A stretch of 64,000 nucleotides of DNA, taken from Sphingopyxis macrogoltabida (lineage in GTDB: Bacteria > Pseudomonadota > Alphaproteobacteria > Sphingomonadales > Sphingomonadaceae). The position numbers and the translations under genes are program-made. Below, piece by piece: positions 19,764 to 28,245 of the stretch (the first letter of the stretch is position 1; every line of letters starts with the position of its first letter). The stretch covers positions 2,046,501 to 2,110,500 of the forward strand of contig NZ_CP009429.1 of assembly GCF_001314325.1 (NCBI RefSeq), read 5' to 3'. The notes under the pieces are model-generated. The model was given only the letters and a program-made list of their open reading frames with translations. It searched no databases and was not told the origin of the DNA.

Positions 19764-20099
19764 TCAGAAGGGCAGCTTGAACCCCGGCGGCAACGGCAGG
19801 CCGCTGGTCATCTTGCCCATTTCCTCGTTGCTGACCTGATCGGCCTTTTCGCGCGCGTCGTTGAACGCGGCGGCGAGCAGATCCTCGAGCATCTGCTTGT
19901 CGGCAGGGACGATCAGGCTGTCGTCGATGGCAATCGCCTTGATCCGCCCCTTGGCGCTCGCCCGGATGCGCACCAGCCCGCCGCCCGACACGCCCTCGAC
20001 CTCAAGGGCGTCGAGCTTCGCCTGCGCCTCCTGCATCTGGGCCTGCACGGTCGCGGCGGCTTCCTGCGCCGCCTTCATCATCTCTTCGATCGATTTCAT
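19764..20099 (-). CDS. ybaB: YbaB/EbfC-family nucleoid-associated protein
   Basis: A 111-residue DNA-binding protein beginning MKSIEEMMKAAQEAAATVQAQMQE, a helical hairpin, followed by the conserved strand region VEGVSGGGLVRIRASAKGRIKAIAIDDSL. It ends with the GMTSGLPLPPGFKLPF-like tail common in alphaproteobacteria. Its start overlaps the dnaX stop by 4 bases (ATGA). The dnaX-ybaB pairing is conserved across many bacteria. Confidence 0.95.
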   Translation of the reverse strand: MKSIEEMMKAAQEAAATVQAQMQEAQAKLDALEVEGVSGGGLVRIRASAKGRIKAIAIDDSLIVPADKQMLEDLLAAAFNDAREKADQVSNEEMGKMTSGLPLPPGFKLPF

Positions 20100-21823
20100 G
20101 ATTGGGACTTATGGCGATTGTCGTCGTCTTCGACAAGCTTCGCATCGGGAAAAGCGGCCAGGGCGGCCTTGACGACCGGTAGTTCGCGAATGCGTTCGCC
20201 ATTGTCGGCAACGCGCGCCGCGCGGATTTCGCCGAGGCTCGGCCGCGCCTCGCCCTCGCCGGGGCGGACGTGCCAGCGGCTTCCGGTCTGGGTCAGCAGC
20301 GTGTCGCCGAGGTCGCGGGCGAACGAGCCGCCGAGCGCGGGGACGGCGGCAAAAACGATATTGCCGGGGTCGAGCTCGATAATTCGCAAATGATCATAAA
20401 CTTGCACTGCAAGCCTGTGATTTCCTGTCGTTTCGAGAAGTTGATGGATTTGCGCCACGGTCAGCGCCGTTGCCGGCGGCTCGGTACCTGCCTCCGCATC
20501 GATAGGGACCGCGGCGCTATCGGACGGCCCGTCCTGCACCGATGCCGGGGCCCGCGGCGCCCGCGGCATCGTCGGCAGGCTCCCCGATTCGAGCAACTTC
20601 GCAAGCTCGCCCGGATCGGGCAGCGACGCCGCATAGATCACGCGGAGCAGCAGCATTTCGAGATGTTCGAGCGGGTTGTTCGCGCGGAGCACCTCGTCAT
20701 GCCCCTTGAGGAGGAGCTGCCAGAGGCGATTGAGCGGCGCGAACCCGAGCTTTTGCGCCCAGTCGCCGATGCGCTCGCGATCACCGGCGGCGAGCGCGGG
20801 ATCGTCGTGGCGCGACACTTTGGCAAGCGTGACCGCATGCGTCAGGTCCATCAGCCCGCGCACCATCGCGACGGGTTCGATCCCCAGCGCATATTGCGCC
20901 CGGACAAGGTCGATCGCGCCGCCGCTATCGCCGCCGAGGACCGTCGCCATCAACTGCGTGATCGCGGTCCGGTCCGACAGGCCGAGCATCGCGCGCACCT
21001 GATCGGCGCCGATCTTGCCGCCGCCCCCTTCCCCCGATTCCAGGTCGGCATGCGCGATCGCCTGATCGAGGATCGACAGCCCGTCGCGCACCGAGCCTTC
21101 GGCGGCGTTGGCGATCAGCCAGATCGCCGGTGCCTCGGCCTCGACGCCTTCCTTCTGCAAAATCGCGCTGAAATGCGCGAACAGCATGTCGGGGGTGATG
21201 CGGCGCAGGTCGAAGCGCTGGCAGCGCGACAGCACCGTCACCGGCACCTTGTTCACCTCGGTGGTCGCGAACAGGAATTTGACGTGCGGCGGCGGCTCTT
21301 CGAGCGTTTTCAGAAGCGCGTTGAAGGCGTTACGCGACAACATGTGCACTTCGTCGATGATGTAGATCTTGTAGCGCGCCGACACCGCGGCATAGCGCAC
21401 CGCCTCGATAATCTCGCGCACATCGTCGACGCCGGTGTTCGACGCGGCGTCCATCTCGATCACGTCGATATGACGGCCCTCGGTGATCGCGCGGCACGGT
21501 TCGCAGACCCCGCACGGGTCGATCGTCGGCCCGCCCTGCCCGTCGGGTCCGATGCAGTTGAGCGCCTTGGCGATCAGGCGCGCGGTCGACGTCTTGCCGA
21601 CCCCGCGTACCCCGGTCATCAGGAATGCATGCGCCAGCCGGTCGCGCGCGATCGCATTGCCCAGCGTCTTCACCATCGCATCCTGCCCGATCAGTTCGGC
21701 AAAGGTTTGCGGGCGATATTTGCGGGCGAGAACGCGGTAAGGACCCGATGAAGCCGCCGGAGCAGGCGCCTCGGGCAAATCCATTCCCAGCATCGGGGTA
21801 TCGTCGTCGGCGGAATCATCCAT
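20096..21823 (-). CDS. dnaX: DNA polymerase III subunit gamma/tau
   Basis: Clamp-loader ATPase subunit of 575 residues. The AAA+ region has RKYRPQTFAELIGQDAMVKTL, Walker A GVRGVGKTSTARLIAKALNC, a zinc module CGVCEPCRAITEG, Walker B YIIDEVHMLSRNAFNALLK, and sensor TTEVNKVPVTVLSRCQRF. The collar domain follows. A shortened proline/alanine linker and a C-terminal tau-like domain from about residue 470 complete it. No obvious slippery A-run marks a frameshift site for a separate gamma form. SRP RNA lies upstream, a frequent arrangement. Confidence 0.97.
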   Translation of the reverse strand: MDDSADDDTPMLGMDLPEAPAPAASSGPYRVLARKYRPQTFAELIGQDAMVKTLGNAIARDRLAHAFLMTGVRGVGKTSTARLIAKALNCIGPDGQGGPTIDPCGVCEPCRAITEGRHIDVIEMDAASNTGVDDVREIIEAVRYAAVSARYKIYIIDEVHMLSRNAFNALLKTLEEPPPHVKFLFATTEVNKVPVTVLSRCQRFDLRRITPDMLFAHFSAILQKEGVEAEAPAIWLIANAAEGSVRDGLSILDQAIAHADLESGEGGGGKIGADQVRAMLGLSDRTAITQLMATVLGGDSGGAIDLVRAQYALGIEPVAMVRGLMDLTHAVTLAKVSRHDDPALAAGDRERIGDWAQKLGFAPLNRLWQLLLKGHDEVLRANNPLEHLEMLLLRVIYAASLPDPGELAKLLESGSLPTMPRAPRAPASVQDGPSDSAAVPIDAEAGTEPPATALTVAQIHQLLETTGNHRLAVQVYDHLRIIELDPGNIVFAAVPALGGSFARDLGDTLLTQTGSRWHVRPGEGEARPSLGEIRAARVADNGERIRELPVVKAALAAFPDAKLVEDDDNRHKSQS

Positions 21824-21872
21824 GGCCCCGTCTTAGGGGCGCGCCGCGGTCTTGTCGAAGGGGGAAATGGGT

Positions 21873-21961
21873 GGAAGCCGGAACGACCCGCGGCGAATTC
21901 GTTGCGGCTGCTTCCTTCCGGACCTGACCGGGTTGGCGAAGACCACGTCCGCCCGACTTCC
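21873..21961 (-). ncRNA. ffs: Bacterial signal recognition particle RNA (4.5S type)
   Basis: The minus strand carries the universally conserved SRP domain IV sequence GGTCAGGTCCGGAAGGAAGC, followed by AGCC, with the expected asymmetric loop and GGAA tetraloop. The ends GGAAGTCGG and CCGGCTTCC pair over 9 bp (one G-U), defining roughly 89 nt. The exact ends are uncertain by a few bases. The RNA binds Ffh for cotranslational targeting. It sits 50 bases upstream of dnaX, as in many proteobacteria. Confidence 0.93.
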
Positions 21962-22037
21962 GCGGCGCATATGGCGGGGAATACGGCGAATTGCAAGCTA
22001 TGCCTGCCAAAGGCCCGTTCAGGTCCGCGGATGGCGG

Positions 22038-22919
22038 TCAGCCGGTGATGTCGATCGTCTCCACCGTCAGGCGCGTCGCCTCGGCAATCACCGCGCTGGC
22101 GTCGTCCCCCGTCACCGCCGGCCGGTCGAGGTAGATCGCGATGACATATTTGCGCCCGTCCGGCGCCTCGACAAAGGCGACGTCGTTATAGGCGGTGCCG
22201 CAGGTTCCCGTCTTGTCGCCCGCCGTCCAGCCTTGCGGCAAGCCGGCACGGATACGCTTGAGGCCGGTTTCGCTTTCGATCATCCAGCCGCGGAGCTGCT
22301 TGCGATGCCCGGCGCCCAGCCGGTTGCCGAAAACATAGCCGGCAGCGCTGGTCGCCATCGCGATCGGGGTCGTCGTATCGCGTTCGTCGCCCGGTGCATT
22401 TTCATTGAGCTCAGGCTCGATCCGGTCGAGCCGCGTGACGCTGTCGCCCGCCCGGCGCAGCGCGGCGGTAAAAACATCGGGCCCGCCCATCTGCTTCAGG
22501 ATCAGGTTCGCAGCGCTGTTGTCGCTGAGCACCACGGCGTCGCGCACCGCCATGCCGAGCTGCTGCTCGCCGCGCCCGTCGGGGCCGACGAGTTTCTCGG
22601 TTCCCGGCGACCAGGACACCAGATCGGCGCGGGTAAAGGCGAGCGGCGTCCGCAACGAAACGCCTTTTGCCGCGCGTTCGAGCACCTGTCCGGCAAGCAG
22701 CAGCTTGAAGGTCGAGCACATCGCGAAGCGTTCGTGGCCGCGGTCGGCGGAAACCAGCTTGCCGCGCGCATCGACGACCGCGATGCCGAGCCTGCCGCCG
22801 CTGCGCGCTTCGAGGTCGCGGATCGCCTTGGCCTGGATCACCGAATCGCCGGTCGGCTCGCCGGACACGGCGGCGCAGGCCGAGGTCGCGAGCAGAACGG
22901 CAGCGAGCAGCATCCGCAT
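22038..22919 (-). CDS. Class A beta-lactamase with Cys69/Cys238-type pair
   Basis: A 293-residue serine beta-lactamase exported by an N-terminal hydrophobic signal (about residues 1-18). All class A motifs are present: CSTFK (catalytic Ser69; Ambler 70), SDN at 132-134, EPELN (Glu168 and Asn172; Ambler 166/170), and KTGTCG at 236-241. Cysteines at 68 and 240 fall at Ambler 69 and 238, the disulfide pair known from class A carbapenemases such as KPC, NMC-A and SME. Trp103 sits at the Ambler 105 position. Actual spectrum cannot be read from sequence. The start shares its A with the ferredoxin stop. Confidence 0.95.
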   Translation of the reverse strand: MRMLLAAVLLATSACAAVSGEPTGDSVIQAKAIRDLEARSGGRLGIAVVDARGKLVSADRGHERFAMCSTFKLLLAGQVLERAAKGVSLRTPLAFTRADLVSWSPGTEKLVGPDGRGEQQLGMAVRDAVVLSDNSAANLILKQMGGPDVFTAALRRAGDSVTRLDRIEPELNENAPGDERDTTTPIAMATSAAGYVFGNRLGAGHRKQLRGWMIESETGLKRIRAGLPQGWTAGDKTGTCGTAYNDVAFVEAPDGRKYVIAIYLDRPAVTGDDASAVIAEATRLTVETIDITG

Positions 22920-23254
22920 CAGCGGGGCCCCTGCATATTGCGGCTTTCGGCCGGGATATGGACCGTCAGCCCGTCGAGCGCATCGGTCAGCACGATCTGG
23001 CAGGCCAGCCGGCTGGTGCGCCGCACCCCGGCGGCGAGGTCGAGCATATCCTCTTCCATCTCGCTCGCTTCGGGCAGGCGGTCGAAATCCTCTTTGGCGA
23101 CGATGACATGGCAGGTCGAACAGGCCATCTGCCCTTCGCAGGTGCCTTCGAGCGGCATCATGTGCGCCTGCGCGACGTCGAGCAGGATCGAGCCGGGCTC
23201 GGCTTCGGCCTCGGTGCGCTGCTTGCCGTCGGCATGGATGAAAGTGACGCGCAT
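22919..23254 (-). CDS. Adrenodoxin-type 2Fe-2S ferredoxin
   Basis: A 111-residue electron carrier beginning MRVTFIHADGKQRTEAEAEPG. The cluster ligands are Cys39, Cys45 and Cys48 (CEGQMACSTC) and Cys85 (RLACQIVL), the pattern of the Fdx/adrenodoxin class. The acidic segment ASEMEEDMLDLA matches the partner-binding helix of that class. The ATG at 23254 shares a base with the upstream desulfurase TGA and gives the family N-terminus. Likely role: iron-sulfur assembly or monooxygenase electron supply; the desulfurase neighbour favours the former. Confidence 0.93.
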   Translation of the reverse strand: MRVTFIHADGKQRTEAEAEPGSILLDVAQAHMMPLEGTCEGQMACSTCHVIVAKEDFDRLPEASEMEEDMLDLAAGVRRTSRLACQIVLTDALDGLTVHIPAESRNMQGPR

Positions 23255-24345
23255 CAGTTCACCCCCTGAAGACGCGCGGCTTCCCTGATCGCGGTCAGGC
23301 CGTCGCGCAGGTCCTGCTCCGACGTATAGCGTCCCCAGCCGAGGCGGATCGACGCGCGCGCGTCGGTTTCGCTGATGCCCATCGCGCGCAGCACATGGCT
23401 GACCTTGCCCGACCCGCTGCCGCACGCGCTGCCGAGCGAAAAGGCGACATTACGCGCGTCGGACATCAGCCGCAGGCCGTTCACGCCCTCGCGCCGGACA
23501 TTGAGGTTGCCGCGATAGCGGCGCTGCGCATCGCCGTTGATCGTCCATTCGGGGAGCATGTCGAGCGCGAGCGACCAGAGGCGCTCGACATGGCCGGCAT
23601 CCTTGTCGAAGCGTTCGGCCGCCAGCGCTGCGGCGGCCCCGAAGCCGGCACATAGCGCGGGCGAGACGGTGCCCGAACGCATCCCCTGCTCCTGCGCGCC
23701 GCCGAACATCAGCGGTTCGAGATCGATCCCGTCGCGCACCCACAGCGCGCCGATGCCCTTGGGGCCGTGAATCTTGTGCGCCGAGAGCGCGACCAGATCG
23801 GCTTCCGCGGGAATCGCGACGCGGCCGTAGCCCTGCACCGCGTCGCAAAGGAGAAGGCTGTTTTTCGCATGCGCCGCCGCGGCGAAATCGGCGATCGGCT
23901 GGATCGTCCCGACCTCGTTGTTGACCAGCATCGTCGCGACGATGCCGTTTTCGGGGATCAGCGCATCATCGACCGGCAATGCCAGCCCCGCTCCGTCGAC
24001 GGGAAGGATGTGGGCGTGCAGCCGTTCAAGACATTGCAGCGACGCCGCATGTTCGATGCTGAGCCCCGCGACCCCTCCGGGTTTCGCCTTGGCGCCGCTG
24101 AACAGCGCCCAGTTGAGCGCTTCGGTCGCGCCCGACGTGAAAAAGACGCGCCCGCCCTGCGGCAGTAGCGCCGCGACCTGATCGCGCGCGACCTCGACGG
24201 CGGCGGCGGCGGCGCGGCCAGCCTTATGCGTGCTCGACGGATTGGCGAAGCCGTCTCCGTCCCTTGGCCCTTCAAGCCAGCGCAGCATCGCCTCGCGCGC
24301 CTCGGGAGCGAGCGGCGTCGTGGCTTGATAGTCGAGGTAAATCAT
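23254..24345 (-). CDS. Cysteine desulfurase (NifS/IscS-like aminotransferase class V)
   Basis: A 363-residue PLP enzyme taking sulfur from cysteine for Fe-S clusters or thiolation. It begins MIYLDYQATTPLAPEAREAM. The PLP lysine lies in ALSAHKIHGPKGIGALWVR, and the mobile active-site cysteine loop is SLGSACGSGSGKVSHVL. These are typical of group I desulfurases. The protein is shorter than IscS (about 400) and lacks an adjacent iscU, so a specialised role with the ferredoxin is possible. First gene of a three-gene coupled operon ending in the beta-lactamase. Confidence 0.93.
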   Translation of the reverse strand: MIYLDYQATTPLAPEAREAMLRWLEGPRDGDGFANPSSTHKAGRAAAAAVEVARDQVAALLPQGGRVFFTSGATEALNWALFSGAKAKPGGVAGLSIEHAASLQCLERLHAHILPVDGAGLALPVDDALIPENGIVATMLVNNEVGTIQPIADFAAAAHAKNSLLLCDAVQGYGRVAIPAEADLVALSAHKIHGPKGIGALWVRDGIDLEPLMFGGAQEQGMRSGTVSPALCAGFGAAAALAAERFDKDAGHVERLWSLALDMLPEWTINGDAQRRYRGNLNVRREGVNGLRLMSDARNVAFSLGSACGSGSGKVSHVLRAMGISETDARASIRLGWGRYTSEQDLRDGLTAIREAARLQGVN

Positions 24346-24367
24346 GGCGGATTTCGAATGTCCTCAA

Positions 24368-24455
24368 TTTCCGCTCATGTCGAGCGAAGTCGAGACACCC
24401 CTCGGTCAGGCGCCACACCGATGGGCATCTCGACTTCGCTCGATGCGAACGGAAA
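24368..24455. repeat. Imperfect palindromic element, cgagcgaagtcgag type
   Basis: The arms at 24368-24395 and 24428-24455 are inverted copies (24 of 28 bases; core tcgagcgaagtcgaga), separated by 32 bases. This element type recurs in sphingomonad genomes. It occupies the divergent gap between the desulfurase operon and the alpha/beta hydrolase. Confidence 0.85.
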
Positions 24456-24495
24456 ACAGGGCAAATCACCCCTTATTGCGAAAGATTCGCAAAAG

Positions 24496-24523
24496 TTGCA
24501 TGTTGAGACCTATTTTCTATATA
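24496..24523 (+). promoter_or_regulatory. Candidate sigma70 promoter of the alpha/beta hydrolase gene
   Basis: TTGCAT at 24496 and TATATA at 24518 are separated by 16 bases, in an unusually A/T-rich patch for this window. They lie 75 bases before the ATG at 24598. No other good -10 is seen in the gap. Confidence 0.5.
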
Positions 24524-24597
24524 GGCGCCATCCTCGCTCCGCCACCCCGCCGCTCCGGCGAATCGGTGGCAAGCCTCAGAAACATAAAGGTGCGCCC

Positions 24598-25254
24598 ATG
24601 CCCGACGTCATTTTCCCCGGCCCCGAAGGCCGCATCGAAGGCCGTTTCTCGCCCCCGCCGCGCCCGCGGGCGCCGGTTGCGCTGATCCTCCACCCGCATC
24701 CGCAGGGCGGCGGCACGATGAACGACCGCATCACGCAGGCGATGTACAAGAGCTTCGTCGCGCGCGGTTTCGCAGTGCTGCGCTTCAACTTCCGCGGCGT
24801 CGGCCGCAGCCAGGGCACCTTCGACAACGGCATCGGCGAGCTCTCCGACGCCGCGTCGGCGCTCGACTGGGTCCAGTCGATCCACCCCGAAGCGCAGACG
24901 ACATGGATCGCGGGCTTCAGCTTCGGCGCGTGGATCGGCATGCAGCTTCTGATGCGGCGCCCCGAAATCCGCGGCTTCCTGTCGGTCGCGCCGCCGGCGA
25001 ACATGTACGACTTCAGCTTCCTCGCCCCCTGCCCATCGTCGGGTATCATCGTCGCAGGCGGGCAGGACGAGATCGTGCCCCCGGGCGCGGTGCAGAAGCT
25101 GGTCGACAAGCTGCGCACGCAAAAGGGCATCACGATCCATCACGACGAGATCCCGCGCGCGAACCACTTCTTCGAGCATGAGCTCGACCAGTTGATGAAG
25201 TCGCTCGATAACTATCTGGATATGCGGCTCGCACCCGATTCGCCGATCCGCTGA
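24598..25254 (+). CDS. Alpha/beta hydrolase of the YheT-like/dienelactone-type small family
   Basis: A 218-residue hydrolase. It has HPHPQGGGTMNDRI near residues 31-44 (the oxyanion-region HPHP motif), RFNFRGVGRSQG, nucleophile region IAGFSFGAWIGMQL (Ser about 117), Asp in VAGGQDEIVP and a C-terminal His in PRANHFFEHELD. This is the conserved alphaproteobacterial family often annotated only as alpha/beta hydrolase; the substrate is unknown. The ATG at 24598 is preceded by AAAGG; a longer frame upstream lies in the repeat. Confidence 0.92.
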   Translation: MPDVIFPGPEGRIEGRFSPPPRPRAPVALILHPHPQGGGTMNDRITQAMYKSFVARGFAVLRFNFRGVGRSQGTFDNGIGELSDAASALDWVQSIHPEAQTTWIAGFSFGAWIGMQLLMRRPEIRGFLSVAPPANMYDFSFLAPCPSSGIIVAGGQDEIVPPGAVQKLVDKLRTQKGITIHHDEIPRANHFFEHELDQLMKSLDNYLDMRLAPDSPIR

Positions 25255-25260
25255 CCGACG

Positions 25261-25962
25261 CTAATCGAGCAGGCCCGCCTGCTCGATCATCGCGGCAGGC
25301 ATATAGACGAACAAGATCAGCGCGAGTTCGCCGCACAGGATCGCGGCGATCGCGCGGATCCACCCGCCGCGTCCTTCGCCGGTATAATATTGGCGCACGG
25401 CGAAGATGGTGAAGCCAAGCCCGAAGGCAAGCCGCGTCAGGTTGCGCCCGATGCTGCGGTCGGTCAGGAACAATTGCATCGCCAGATCGACCACGACGAC
25501 GAGCAGGGTCGCCTGCGCGAGGATGTAAAGCCGCATCACCATCGTGCCGAACAGGCCGGCGGATGCGTCGCGATAGAAGATGAAGTGCAGCACCAGCGCC
25601 GAAATCAGCGCCGAGAGCAGCGGGATGACCAGCGGCTCCTGCTGCAGCGTCTCGATGATCGACAGCTCGGTCGTCGTGCTGCCCGGCAGAAAGCGCGCGC
25701 GCAATCCGTAATTCAGGGCGAGCGCAACCGCGATATAGGGCACCGCCTTGACCAATATGTCGCGGTCGCTTTCGATATAGCGGCGGATCAGCACGCCGGG
25801 CTGGCGGAACAGCCCGATCAGCGTGTGGAGGACGCCCCTTTCCCACCAGTTTTCGACGAGTTCGCTCATCACCGTGCGGCGGTCGATGGGCTGCGGCTGC
25901 AGATCCTTGCCGCAATCGGGGCAATAACGCCCGACCTTCCGGTGCGCGCAATCGTCGCTCAT
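25261..25962 (-). CDS. DUF3667 family membrane protein with zinc-ribbon-like start
   Basis: A 233-residue protein. The N-terminus carries a short CPDCGKDL cysteine pair in HRKVGRYCPDCG, then the DUF3667 signature FRQPGVLIRRYIESDRD. About four hydrophobic helices follow (near residues 70-85, 105-125, 135-160 and 205-228). The family has no established role. The start ATG overlaps the stop of the 63-residue gene upstream (ATGA), so the two are cotranscribed. It converges with the hydrolase gene 6 bases away. Confidence 0.85.
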   Translation of the reverse strand: MSDDCAHRKVGRYCPDCGKDLQPQPIDRRTVMSELVENWWERGVLHTLIGLFRQPGVLIRRYIESDRDILVKAVPYIAVALALNYGLRARFLPGSTTTELSIIETLQQEPLVIPLLSALISALVLHFIFYRDASAGLFGTMVMRLYILAQATLLVVVVDLAMQLFLTDRSIGRNLTRLAFGLGFTIFAVRQYYTGEGRGGWIRAIAAILCGELALILFVYMPAAMIEQAGLLD

Positions 25963-26150
25963 TCGGCGGCGTTGCTCGCCGGCGCGCCCTTCACCGGCAC
26001 CAGCCAGATCGCGACATTGGCGAACATCACCAGCGCGGCGACGAGCATCAGCAGCGCGCGGCGGCGGTCGCCCCCTCGAAAGACAAAGACAGCACCCCCG
26101 GTCAGAATGACCCCGGTGAGCATCAGCACGGACATGATGGTGTCGGACAT
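25959..26150 (-). CDS. Small two-helix membrane protein
   Basis: A 63-residue peptide with two hydrophobic segments (about residues 4-24, IMSVLMLTGVILTGGAVFVF, and 33-52, LLMLVAALVMFANVAIWLV) separated by an Arg-rich loop. It ends at the start codon of the DUF3667 gene with a 4-base overlap, which supports it being real. No family is recognised. Confidence 0.65.
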   Translation of the reverse strand: MSDTIMSVLMLTGVILTGGAVFVFRGGDRRRALLMLVAALVMFANVAIWLVPVKGAPASNAAE

Positions 26151-26262
26151 AGGGCGGCTTTATCGACGGCGTCACAAATTTGCCACCTCGCTTATGGCCA
26201 ATGCACGCGGCTTCGCCTAAAGGGCGCTCATCGATTCCCTTCCTCCAGCGGGAGCCGCGCCG

Positions 26263-26715
26263 ATGCGCCTTGCCATAGCCTCTGACCATGCCGCCTGGGA
26301 GCTGAAAGCCCTGCTCTCCGACTGGCTTCGCGAACAGGGGCACGAGGTCGAGGATCTCGGGACGAACGGTCCCGACAGCGTCGACTATCCCGATTATGGC
26401 TACCGCCTCGCCGAAGCGATCGCCGACGGCCGCGCCGAACGCGGCGTCGCGCTCTGCGGGTCGGGCATCGGCATCTCTATCTCGGTCAACCGCAACCCCG
26501 CTGCGCGCTGCGCGCTCGTTTCCGAACCGCTGTCGGCGAAGCTGTCGCGCGAGCATAATGACGCGAATGTCATCGCAATGGGCGCGCGCCTGACCGGTAT
26601 CGACATGGCGAAGGCCTGCCTCGACGCCTTCCTGACCACCGAATTCGCCGGCGACCGCCACGCGCGCCGCGTCGACAAGCTTTCCAATCCGCCCCTACTG
26701 GAGACCAGCCGATGA
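26263..26715 (+). CDS. rpiB: Ribose 5-phosphate isomerase B
   Basis: A 150-residue RpiB/LacAB-family isomerase interconverting ribose 5-phosphate and ribulose 5-phosphate. It begins [22 protein letters not shown] and contains the catalytic [13 protein letters not shown] loop and the phosphate-binding [17 protein letters not shown] segment. The [12 protein letters not shown] element is typical. It is first in an operon, overlapping glyA by 4 bases (ATGA). The rpiB-glyA-nrdR order is frequent in alphaproteobacteria. Confidence 0.97.
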   Translation: MRLAIASDHAAWELKALLSDWLREQGHEVEDLGTNGPDSVDYPDYGYRLAEAIADGRAERGVALCGSGIGISISVNRNPAARCALVSEPLSAKLSREHNDANVIAMGARLTGIDMAKACLDAFLTTEFAGDRHARRVDKLSNPPLLETSR

Positions 26716-28019
26716 CCACAGACACGCTCGACAAGCCCATTCGCTCGGCCGGTTTCTTCTCGGACGGCGTCGGCGCGACCGATCCCGCGGTTGCGGCAGC
26801 GATGAAGCATGAACTCGAACGCGAACAGCATCAGATCGAACTGATCGCGTCGGAGAACATCGTTTCGAAGGCGGTGCTCGAGGCGCAGGGCAGCGTCTTC
26901 ACCAACAAATATGCCGAGGGTTATCCCGGCCGCCGCTATTACCAGGGCTGCGCGCCGTCGGACGAGGTCGAACAGCTCGCGATCGACCGCGCCAAGCAGC
27001 TTTTCGACTGCGGCTATGTCAACGTCCAGCCGCATTCGGGTGCGCAAGCCAACGGCGCGGTGATGCTGGCGCTGACCAAACCCGGCGCGACGATCCTCGG
27101 CATGAGCCTCGACGCCGGCGGTCACCTGACCCACGGCGCCCCGCCCGCCATGTCGGGCAAATGGTTCAACGCGGTCCAGTACGGCGTCCGCCCCGACGAC
27201 CATCTGGTCGATTTCGACCAGGTCGAGGCGCTGGCGAAGGAGCATCGACCCTCGCTGATCATCGCGGGCGGCTCGGCCTATCCGCGCACGCTCGACTTCG
27301 CGCGCTTCCGCCAGATCGCCGACGATGTCGGCGCGCTGCTGATGGTCGACATGGCGCATTTCGCCGGCCTCGTCGCGGGCGGCGCCCATCCCTCGCCGCT
27401 CCCGCACGCGCATGTCGTCACCACGACGACGCACAAGACGCTGCGTGGCCCGCGCGGCGGCATGATCCTGACCAATGACGAAGCGATCGCCAAGCGCATC
27501 AATTCGGCGGTCTTCCCCGGCCTTCAGGGCGGCCCGCTGATGCACGTCATCGCGGCGAAAGCCGTGGCATTCGGCGAAGCGCTGCGCCCCGAATTCAAGG
27601 ATTATGCCAAGGCGACCGTCGCCAACGCACAGGCCCTCGCCGGCCGGCTGAAAGCACGCGGCGCCGACGTCGTCGCGGGCGGCACCGATACGCACCTCGC
27701 GCTGATCGACCTTCGCCCGCTCGGCGTCACCGGCCGCGATGCCGACGAGGCGCTCGAACGCAGCGCGATCACCTGCAACAAGAACGGCATCCCCTTCGAC
27801 CCGCTGCCGCCGGTCAAGACGAGCGGCATCCGCGTCGGCTCGCCCGCCGGCACGACGCGCGGCTTCGGGGTCGCCGAGTTCGAGGAAATCGGCGACATGG
27901 TTGCCGATGTGCTCGAAGCGTTGCGCGACAAGGGCGAGCATGGCGACGCCGATGTCGAGGCGGATGTCCGCAAGCGCGTCCGCGCGCTGTGCGAGCGTTT
28001 CCCCATCTATCAGGGATAA
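26712..28019 (+). CDS. glyA: Serine hydroxymethyltransferase
   Basis: A 435-residue PLP enzyme converting serine plus tetrahydrofolate to glycine plus methylene-THF. Key sequences: [36 protein letters not shown], the Schiff-base lysine in [18 protein letters not shown], and [15 protein letters not shown] near the C-terminus. The length is normal. No glycine-riboswitch-like structure was noticed upstream; translation is coupled to rpiB. Confidence 0.98.
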   Translation: MTTDTLDKPIRSAGFFSDGVGATDPAVAAAMKHELEREQHQIELIASENIVSKAVLEAQGSVFTNKYAEGYPGRRYYQGCAPSDEVEQLAIDRAKQLFDCGYVNVQPHSGAQANGAVMLALTKPGATILGMSLDAGGHLTHGAPPAMSGKWFNAVQYGVRPDDHLVDFDQVEALAKEHRPSLIIAGGSAYPRTLDFARFRQIADDVGALLMVDMAHFAGLVAGGAHPSPLPHAHVVTTTTHKTLRGPRGGMILTNDEAIAKRINSAVFPGLQGGPLMHVIAAKAVAFGEALRPEFKDYAKATVANAQALAGRLKARGADVVAGGTDTHLALIDLRPLGVTGRDADEALERSAITCNKNGIPFDPLPPVKTSGIRVGSPAGTTRGFGVAEFEEIGDMVADVLEALRDKGEHGDADVEADVRKRVRALCERFPIYQG

Positions 28020-28023
28020 GGCA

Positions 28024-28242
28024 ATGGCGCGGCAGCATCCCGAGGAACCGACGCTGGTCGAGCTGACGATCGAAGAGGTCAAGGCGATGGGCAAGGAGGG
28101 GATCAAGCATCCCTCGACGCGCCCGGTGCTGACCGGCGGTGCGATCGGTGCGGTCGCGGGCGCTCTGCTGCCGGTCGTTTCGTGGCCGGTCGGGCTGTTC
28201 GCGGGCGCTGCGATCGCGCTCTATTCGCGGGTGAAACGCTGA
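28024..28242 (+). CDS. Small membrane-associated protein between glyA and nrdR
   Basis: A 72-residue protein with a charged N-terminal half (HPEEPTLVELTIEEVKAMGKEGIKHPSTRPVL). A glycine/alanine-rich hydrophobic hairpin-like stretch follows (about residues 38-66, GGAIGAVAGALLPVVSWPVG) and then a basic end. The start ATG is 4 bases after the glyA stop, and nrdR starts 3 bases after it, so it is a true operon member. No named family is recognised. Confidence 0.75.
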   Translation: MARQHPEEPTLVELTIEEVKAMGKEGIKHPSTRPVLTGGAIGAVAGALLPVVSWPVGLFAGAAIALYSRVKR

Positions 28243-28245
28243 CCG

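Noticed and set aside
26150..26263. A riboswitch upstream of rpiB-glyA
   Set aside because: The 110-base gap has no convincing conserved core or terminator.
25261..26661. Apparent fusion of DUF3667 with a 230-residue N-terminal extension
   Set aside because: The extension is antisense to rpiB, and an overlapping small membrane gene ends exactly at the internal ATG at 25962.
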